Of a stretch of DNA of 20,407 nt, positions 9,501 to 18,500 are shown in pieces; the first letter of the stretch is position 1, and every line of letters begins with the position of its first letter. The stretch is taken from contig FN649739.1 of assembly GCA_000310025.1 (NCBI GenBank), positions 1,026,909 to 1,047,315 on the forward strand, given 5' to 3'. Source of the stretch: Ectocarpus siliculosus (taxonomy: Eukaryota > Sar > Phaeophyceae > Ectocarpales > Ectocarpaceae). The notes below the pieces were generated by a model that was not told where the DNA came from, made no database searches, and saw nothing but the letters and a program-made list of their open reading frames with translations. A program made the translations under genes and the position numbers.

Positions 9501-12500
9501 CGATTTTTTCGGCAACGGGTGTAGAAGGTGTTACCGAAAAGAGGGTACACACACATGAAAAAACGGAGCGGGTATGGTACCATCACACGGAACACGGGAG
9601 CGGTTCTCGCTAGCCTCAAGATTATCTTTGAATCGGGTGTAGTAGATGGCCAGTGCCCAACACGTGCACCCCTCGGCGCAAATGGAGGGTGGCTGTGTCG
9701 AAAAATAGTTCACGAACAGCACTTTTAAGCCTGTACATATATATCGTCTCGTTTCGAGAATGCATCACTCCACGTCAGCAACGCTCCTCTAGTGCATGCC
9801 GTCGAGAGCCCGGGTTCGGGGCATCCAACGTGCGCGCAACATGGAAATAAAGCGCGCTAGGAAACCTCAGGCCGTGAGACCGAATTACGCTCACCCATGC
9901 CTGTCCCGATACACAGAGTGCCTGTTCCGCTAGAGCCACCTTCTCCATGCTCCAACAAAAACACCAACACCACCAATGCTCCACACCTGGTCGGGGCAGC
10001 ACCCCCAGTGCTTGCCCCCGTCGTGGAAGACCGGGTTGAGCCTGTGGTACCGGCAGGAGTCACGCTGGTTTTCCGCCACTACGAAGTCCTTTTGGCACCC
10101 GAGGTTCACACAGCTGAGAGAAACATAGCCGGTAAGCGGGGCAACGCAGCGCAACACGCATATTCAACACGAGAGAGCGAGATAGAGAGAGAGAGAGACT
10201 NNNNNNNNNNNNNNNNNNNNNNNNNNNNNNNNNNNNNNNNNNNNNNNNNNNNNNNNNNNNNNNNNNNNNNNNNNNNNNNNNNNNNNNNNNNNNNNNNNNN
10301 CTCCTCCTCCTCGGCGATGAGAGAGCAGGTTCATCACGGCTGCCTCCGACGGCGACTTGAGCGCGGTCAAGACCTACCTCAAGGACGGGTTGGACGTGAA
10401 CAGCCAGGACTGGGACAAGCTCACCGCCCTCGTAGCCGCCGCCTCGCAGGGTCACCTCAAGGTCGTCAAGCATCTCCTCGACAAGGTGAGTCGGTCAGGC
10501 ATTTTTTTTTTTTTCTGTCGCTTGCAGAAGCAGTTTCTTACGAGGAGAACGGTTTGATCAAGGTGGTGAAGCTTCCCCTCCACGAGGTCAGGCAGTCGGT
10601 GACGAGAGGAACATAATTCAGATTTTATATATATATTATATTTATCTGACAAGAGCAATTTCTCCCAGAAGCAAGTACGATGTGATTAACGTGGGGAAGG
10701 TTATCGTTATCCTCGACAAGGTTATGTACAGGAGTCACGCAAGAGCAAAGGACCAGAAGAGTTTTTTTTTCTGCTCGTACCATGTAACAAATTGAAGGTC
10801 GTCTATATCCTCATGCATACGCATACGTTGACAGGTGGTATTTTTTTCTGTCAGCTTTCATTTTCCCCCCTTGGTAGGATTAGTTCCCATGGTTAATTCC
10901 CATAGTTCCTCCATGGCTATTTCCCATGGGTAAACCCTTCTGTTGTGGTCAGGGACGCGCTTCTCGACGGGTTGTCCTTCGTTCACCTATGCACGTAGTG
11001 TTTTTCTAGATTGGCGGGTGCTGGGAGGGCTTTCTCCCAGCAGCAATAGCGGCGAGAACACAAAACAGCGGCAGGACGGAAGCAGTGATCGTAAAAACTT
11101 GGCGCCCTCGTGGTTTGAGTCTCCGCTCCTCAAGTCTTTTTTTCGAAAAGGAAAGTAGAGCGTGCAGATTCACCACACGAGCAGCGGCGCTCTTCGACTT
11201 GACAGTGAAGACGTTCAAGCGACCATACTCTATGAGCTTCTTTCAACTTGGTTTACATGCCAAACATCAAATGAATGCCTTGGTGCTTTTTGGTGAAGAC
11301 CAGAACGAACAGCGTTGTTAGTTATTTTCTACTCAAACGATTGCACGTTATGTGAAACATGTCTACAAGCATGGTGTGATGCTCGTTTTTTTATCGCATG
11401 TAGAACACCTCTTGCCCTTTGTAACGCTTCCTGCCCCACCGGCACAAGATCCCTCTAGACCAGCGTGATCTACTCGTTTCTTCGTGACAGCAGTCGCGAC
11501 ATCAGTGTTTGCGCAAGGGTCCTTGCGTGTATTTAAAAATGATGGGGTCATTGTCGTGAAAAGCATGTTTTTGTTTCGACTTCGGGGATTCCCCGTTGGG
11601 CTACAATACGAGAACGTGTTCCCTCTTGAGGAGGAAATTGTGCGAGGCTCGAAGCCCGCGTAGCGGATGGCAGAGGAAGATGTTAAACGTAGACGCAAGA
11701 GCGATGATCGTAAAAACTTGGCGCCCTCGTGGTTTGAGTCTCCGCTCCTCAAGTCTTTTTTTCGAAGAAGAAAGTAGAGCGTGCAGATTCGCCACACGAG
11801 CAGCGGCGCTCTTCGACTTGACAGTGAAGACGTTCAAGCGACCATACTCTATGAGCTCTCCATCCCCCCTCTCCACCACAGATTGTTCATGGTCGGGACA
11901 CCGTTGCACCCCGAAGGCGCACAGAGCCTGAACCTGGCCACAGCTGTTTCTCAGATGTTGACTGACGTAGAAGGAAAGACACCACGAAAACCAAAGTTGC
12001 GGCTGTTGGTTTTGTGCCGCTTCGAAAAATGTCGGATGGGAGAAACAGCTATCGGTTGTTGGGTACATCCATCCATCCATTCATCCATCCATAATGGCGT
12101 GGCGACCGAAGTGTTTTTTCGCGTAACCCCATTTTTGCTTTTTTTTTTTCGCTTTGTTGCGGTTTGTATTTTGGCTTGGTCCGTCTCGTGAGAGTGTGAT
12201 GATGTTGGCCTCTTGTTTCACTGCGAGATGCCCTTTTGGCATTTGCATTTGCCGAGCGTAGTAGACAGAGGTGGGCGAAAGGGGTAGAAACACGGCCTTG
12301 CGTGTGACCCCCCCCCCAGAACTCTGCCAGTACCACGCTAGCTGGAGGTACGAGAGGCTAATAGAAATTTTATTCTCCGTAACATGGGAATTGGATATCA
12401 GAATCTGGGAGATGGTTCTAGAGAAGGTAGACTGCGGTGTTTCTCTATTTACTCTCTCTGCTCGTATCGCTGTGTGAACGGTAACTCACGCACTGTTGAT

Positions 12501-15500
12501 ATCCCTAATTTGTGTGAATGGGACACGACGCCATCAGTAGCAGCAGCAGCAGCAGCAGTAGCAAGGAAGCAAGGATCGTAAAAACTTGGCGCCCTCGCGG
12601 TTTGAGTCTCCGCCCTTGGTCTTTTTTTCGAAAAGGATAGTAGAGCGTGCAGATTCGCCACACGAGCAGCGGCGCTCTTCGACTTGACAGTGAAGACGTT
12701 CAAGCGACCATACTCTATGAGCTTCTTCGCGAGCTGTTGTTGTACTGTGCATCGTTTTGGTTAGTGAAAAACAGCGCCCTTGGTGCCACCACAGCCTCCA
12801 CTACCACCAACAACAAGAGGGGTTCCTGGGTAGCGACTTCTGAGTTTTTTTTGTGAAGACAACAGCAACATGGAGGCGGCAACAAGGATGTGTTTTCCAT
12901 GTCTGTTGGTCTTGTCTTGCACGACACCGCAGGGTGCCGACGTGAACGCCAAGGACAAGGACGAGATCTCGGGACTGATGGAGGCCTCCATCATGGGGCA
13001 CGTGGCCGTCGTGAAGGAGCTGCTCAAGGTAATAAAAACAGTTTTTGCGAGACAGGTTGGCGGTGTGTGATGCGAAGCAGGATTCAGGGTCGCCGTCGCT
13101 CCCTGTTATTGAAGCACCCCTCCCCCCCCCAATGAAGCACGACACCCCCCTCCATCCACGACGAATTCAGCGCCTGTGTGTAAGGATGTATGGATCAGCG
13201 CATAGAGATGCCACACAGGTCGAACATGTTTTTGATTACCGTTGTCAGTGTGACCCAGCGTCGTGCCGTGCCTCCCGAGCAGCGAGCAGAGGTGACGCGG
13301 AGTGATTTGCCTCGTTCGTTTGAACGTCTCGGGCGGGAGGGAGGGAGGGAGGGAGGGAGGAAGGGCAGAGGAGAGATTGTGCGTATTTGTTATACCCGTT
13401 GTCATCGTTGTTGTCGATTTTTTTTGCCTCTCGTTCTCTTGGAACTCGTGTCCTTCGCAGGCGGGAGCAGAGACAGGTGTATGTATGTCCTTGTTTGATA
13501 CCGTTGTCGGCCTCGTCTCGCCTTGGTGCCTCTCGTCCTCTCGTCCTCTCGTTTTATTTCGGAATTTCCTCTCCTCCACAGGCAGAGAATGAGACATGTA
13601 GGTATATACAGTATCCTTGTTTGACACCGTCGTCGCGTTGTCTTGGACTTTTTTGCCTCCTGTTGGCTTGGGTCCCCTTCCTCCCGACACAGGCGGGAGC
13701 AGACAAGAGAAGAGATGCATGCCGTTGTTTGATGCCATTGTCGTCCTCGTCGTCGCCGTCGTGGCCGACTCGCGTTCTTTTCCGGCTCGTTCGCTTGGAA
13801 CTTCCTCCCTTCGACACAGGCGGGAGCAGACTGGAGCTGTTTATCCTCATCCTTGTTTAATACCGTTGTCGTCGTCGTCGTCGTCGTCGACTTCGTCGTT
13901 GTTTCGCATTGTTTTCCGCCTCGCTCGCTTGGAACTCCCTCCCCTCGACACAGGCGGGGGCAGAGGTGGACGCGGAGGCGAAGTCCGGGGTGACCGCCCT
14001 CTGGCTGGCCTCCGGCGAGGGCCGAAAAGAGGTCCTCAAGGAGCTGCTCAAGAGCGGCGCGTCCGCCAACAACAGCCGCAGCGACGGGATCACGGCCCTC
14101 ATGGGGGCCGCCGCAGGCGGGCACGGAGAAGTCGTTGAGATGCTTCTCAAAGCAGGTGTGGAGGTGGTGCTGTATCTACAATTGTATTTATTTTTATTGT
14201 TTTTTCGGCGGAGGTCGGTTAGCTTGGGCCTCGAGGCAGCTTGAAAGTTTTTTTTTTTTTCAGGGTGTGTATAATAGTAGTTTGCATCTTTTTTTCAAGA
14301 AGCAAGGGGCTGCGAGAGGTTTGTTTTTCAATTGGAAGTGAATATTTGCACAACAACAGCAATGCCAACATCGATAAAGATCAACACGACATGAGAAAAT
14401 GAAAACCGCATCCAACACAGCAGTATTTCATGTTGCAACAGCAAACAACAAGCACGTTGAAGGTATTGCAGGGACAAAAACACCGAGGATACCAATAGCA
14501 GTATGTAGCAAAGCAGTAAGACATAAAAAGACATGAGCATCTGATAAGCAGCAGAAGCCAACGTGCAAAGGGTTGGGAAATGATTTAAGAAACCAAGAAC
14601 GGACGTCGTGATTTTCCACTTGCCCGTCCGACGCGCCAAGGGCTCACTTTGAGGCGAGGCGGCTGGGGGTTGGGGGAGGGGGCTGAACAAGCCCCGTCCC
14701 CCCCCTCGCCGTCCCTCATTCCACTGAGGCGTTTTGTGTGCGGGGGGTGGGGGGTCCGGCACCAAAAACGTGACGGTCTTAAACGTTTACTAGGACTGAT
14801 CCTTTACCCGGCACACACGCGCAACAGGCAATGCTTGCTTGCTTGCGTTTTGGCTTGAGTTTTTGTGGGTGACGTGTTATTTTTTTTTCCCTTGGTCAGA
14901 AGTATGGGTGTTTTGTGAAGCAAGGTCGCACACGTGCGTACAAGCGATTTCCGCGTCTCTATTGGTGAGGGTTGGTCGGGACCTTTTTGTTCTGTTTCTC
15001 TGTTTTTTGTCTTGTTGTTGGGAGGTGTCTTCGTGGCCCCGAATGTTCGTTCGTTTCGTTTGAAGACTCCAGGGGAGCATGGAGGAGGATGCTGTGCTGG
15101 ATAGAGATTAGAGCGGTTTTCAATTGGCGTGAAGTAGATACCAGGACAACGTTTTTGATGTACTTTCGTGCGCTTTTTGGTTGCAGGTGTTGATGAAATG
15201 GCAACCACCAGAGGCTCCCCATATTCCACCCGTCATTACCTGAGCGCAAACGTGTTATTTCCACAGTTTTTTGTTTTTCTCTCCGCCGCGCTGCAGTCGT
15301 TACGCGCGGTACCTTTCGCCCTTGAAAATAGTGTCTCTGAACCCGTTCCCGCTAATCGTCTCCGAAGGAATTCACGGTATTTGGGGCCGAGGTTAGTAGG
15401 TTCATTTTTGCGTGTGAAGGTCGGGACAAAATGTGAGTACCCCCCGGCGTTTATCTCAACTACTTGGATGCCTATCGCGATTGTCTCCGCACGTTTTTCT

Positions 15501-18500
15501 CGCACGCCAAACAAGCACTAACAATATAAAATGAAATGCAGGGGCGGACCTCGCCCCGGCGCCCATGTTCCCTCTCTCAACGAGACCCCTACAATTACAA
15601 TACGCGATCGCTTTCCGAGCTCCGTTGTTGTCTCGCACGCCAACACAAACCGCACCAACAACAACAATCATCAAAAACGCAGGGGCGGAAGTCGGCGCTA
15701 AGGACCACGACGACGTGACGGCCCTCATGAACGCCGCCGAGAGCGGGTCTCTGGAGGCGGTGGAGGCGTTGCTGGCCAAGGGGGCTGATCCCGGGTCGAT
15801 GAGCACGACGGCCTTTACTCCCCTCATCGTGGCCGCCGCCGGGGGCCACCTCGACGTCGTCAAGGTGCGGGGCGGTGTTGGTGGTTTGTTGTTGGTGGTG
15901 GATGTGGCGTTGTGTTGGTGGGTGTGATGGTGGTCGTAGCTTGATGAAGTTGTTTGGGTGGTGGGTGGCGGTTGCGATGTTGTGATGTTTGTGTCTTCAT
16001 TGATGTTGGGGGCTGCTGCAGGATCCCGCACTTGTGTCGTAGGTGACGTGGATGTTGGTGGCGGCCGGGGGTGTGTTGTGTTGTGTTGTGTTATGTTTGT
16101 TGTTGTTGTAGTGTTGTTTGGTTCTGATGACTCGGGCTCTGCAGTATCTTACCACGAGTTTTGTTCGTAACGCCGAGCCCCTTCTTTTTTTTTTATTGTT
16201 GCTGTTTTTTTTTGTTTGTCTCTAATGGGATATTTGGAACCCGCCAACCACATCACTTTGAAGCAAATGAAAAACAGCTATAGTGCGGCGAGAGAAGCGA
16301 ACTGTTGAAGGACACGTTTGTTTGGTTCGCAGGTATCGAGAGACCCCCCTCTCTCGTGATGCCCTTCCGTGGGCTGCGTGGTCAACGCTCCGATACAAGC
16401 TCACCAGGAGCCCCCCCCCCCCGCCCAAGCGATTTTGCCCCCCATCTCACTCAGTCTGACAAGACATGCATTTCCTCTTCCTTCTGTTTTTCTGTTTAAT
16501 GGGCGACAACAACAGGCGTTGGTAGCGAAGGGCATCAAGGTGGACGAGATGCACCCGGACGGCGTGTCGGCTCTCATGTACGCCTCCGCCGGCGGGCACC
16601 CGGAGGTGGTGAAGCTGCTGCTGGAGGGCAAGGGGCCCGGGAAGGCCGACCCCAACCTCAAGCACGTGCAGGTATGGACATGCGTGTTCGTAGTTTACGC
16701 AAGATATCACACCCCCTGGACCGATCTTTAGAGCTTCATTTCTCGGCAAGAAAAGCGGTGGAATCGTCTCGTAGAGAGCTTTCCACAAACGGATCATTTG
16801 ATATCGGCAGCTTTTCGTCGTGAGAAGCCGAGCGTTGAAAAATTGTCAAGGGGGGAGGGGTATCTTCTGCAACCTATGCATACGGCATGCACCTGCGGCC
16901 ATTCTGTTGACCCCACGAACAAGGATTTGCGGGTTCCATGAAAGTTTATTTTCCCGCGGAGGGTATGCACTCTTGGGAAATGCATGGGCAAGTCTGTTGT
17001 ATCTACGCTCGGTATTTTTTCTGTCGTACTTGTCGTGTCTTTTTCGTTTGGTCTTGTTGGATGGCCTTGCGCATCCATATGTACATCCGTGCCAGAGGCG
17101 CGTACGGATGGGCAAGCTTTGCGATCATGTGCTCGGCACTAGGCCGTGTTTTTGATGCCCTTCCATCCCCCCCCCCCCCCCCCCACGAACAAGTCGTCAC
17201 CTTGACGCCATGAAATAATTATGTTGTTTTTTCTCTTATTTGTGTCTTTTTTACCCTTGTTGGTGGTTTGTGTACGATTGATTCAATGTCTCAGGGGGGC
17301 ACTGCGTTGATGGAAGCCGCGACCTCGGGCAGCCAGGAGGTCGTGGACCTGCTTTTGGCGGCGGGGGCGGACCCCATGGTCAGGGACAAGGACGGAGTCT
17401 CTCCGCTCATGTCCGCCGCAGCTCAGGTACGCGGTTCGCATTTTTTCGGGTATAGGGCGTACTCGAACGAAAATGCACTTGTTGCTGTTGCTTGTATATA
17501 TATATATATCCTTTTTTTTCCATGTGGACGTTGACCTTGACCTTCTGAGAAGGAAACATGCCGATATACCGATGCTCGAGGTTTCAAGAGTCTTTTTCGA
17601 CAGGCGCTTTTTTCAGCCATTTTGTCACGTCCAATCATTTTGGTGTCTCGCCCCCGGGGGATGACGCGTTCTCAACATGACGTATGATTTTCCGTTTTGG
17701 AGTTGGAGAATGGATGGAGGAGGATGGCTACTTATGTGCGTACTCACCACAGGTTGTAAGACGTTGACAAAATCGCAGTGATCGATATCATTGCGACCGC
17801 CTTCTCACTTGGCTGCTCTCTGGGGGGGTACCTTGTACGTGTTTTATTTTCTTGTTGTCCTCGCATCCCGGAACAAGAAGTTGCTAAATAATGTTTTTTC
17901 GATCTCGTTTCTTTCTTTTTTTTTTTAAATGTCTTCCCTTGCCAGTGATGATCTTTACAATCCTACTCTGAATTCCATTGGGCCGGAAAAAAATATACCG
18001 GTTGGCGATGCGGTGAATTGGGGCAGTGGGGAAGGGCGGTGCTGCTGTCGTTGTCTTTGAGGGGCCAAAATGGCCCCTCTGTTGGCTCGCACGAGGCCCC
18101 ACCAATCCCCCTTTTCTGACAACACACACGCCGGTCGGTTTTTGTTTCTCCGGCTGTAACAAACAGTGGCACATGAAAAGGACAAACCATTACACACTTT
18201 TTTTCTGAGGCAATCGTGATTTTTTTTCTTGTTTTGTACAGCCGGCGTGAATGTGTAATACTTCAAGCATATCGTCGGCGTAATCTTGAGCGTTTTCAGT
18301 TCTCCCTCTGGCACTACAGTGACACAACCTCTGACACCACAGTAGTGGCAGAACCCGTTCTTTTTTATTGTTTTTGGCTTCGTTCTTTATCGCTCTCTCT
18401 TCTCGTCATGAAACCGCCACACGGCAGAGTTACCTTCCGTCGAGCACAGCATGAACAATGACTTTAGCGATCGTTCACCTTCCTTCTCTGTGTCACCCGC

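Larger units (their letters stand above)
8517..10328 (+). other. Large intron holding antisense CHORD exon and gap
   Basis: The intron runs from GTGAGA to GAGAGCAG. It contains a 28-base C run, the minus-strand CHORD exon (9987-10113) and the 100-N assembly gap, so its true length is unknown. The sequence from 8517 to 9170 shows no exon on either strand that I can support. The same holds for 9199-9986, where minus-strand frames lack the DF...GC...H continuation expected of a CHORD domain. Confidence 0.6.
10486..12932 (+). other. Intron with three copies of a 150-base repeat
   Basis: The intron runs from GTGAGT to ACACCGCAG, 2447 bases. Besides the three repeat copies it holds TTCCCATGG-rich sequence (10883-10935), a CATC run (about 12066-12092), CAG units (12538-12558) and a possible coding fragment near 11883. 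No ankyrin exon is missing here: the phases on both sides match and repeat 2 continues directly. Confidence 0.7.

Noticed and set aside
9897-10131. Plus-strand frame across the CHORD exon, with a donor-like GTAAGC at 10132
   Set aside because: It is the shadow of the minus-strand CHORD exon. Including it would break the perfect phase match between 8516 and 10329.
11085-11931. Shared plus-strand frames in the 150-base repeats as a coding family
   Set aside because: The shared frame is explained by shared DNA. Codon bias is unlike the secure exons, and both strands are open.
13441-13953. CRISPR-like array
   Set aside because: The units are diverged, about 120 bases long, contain splice-site sequence and lie in a eukaryotic intron.
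13402-14124. Long minus-strand frame of 240 codons
   Set aside because: It is the shadow of the splice-site array and of the ankyrin exon, and its Thr/Arg runs come from GTC repeats.
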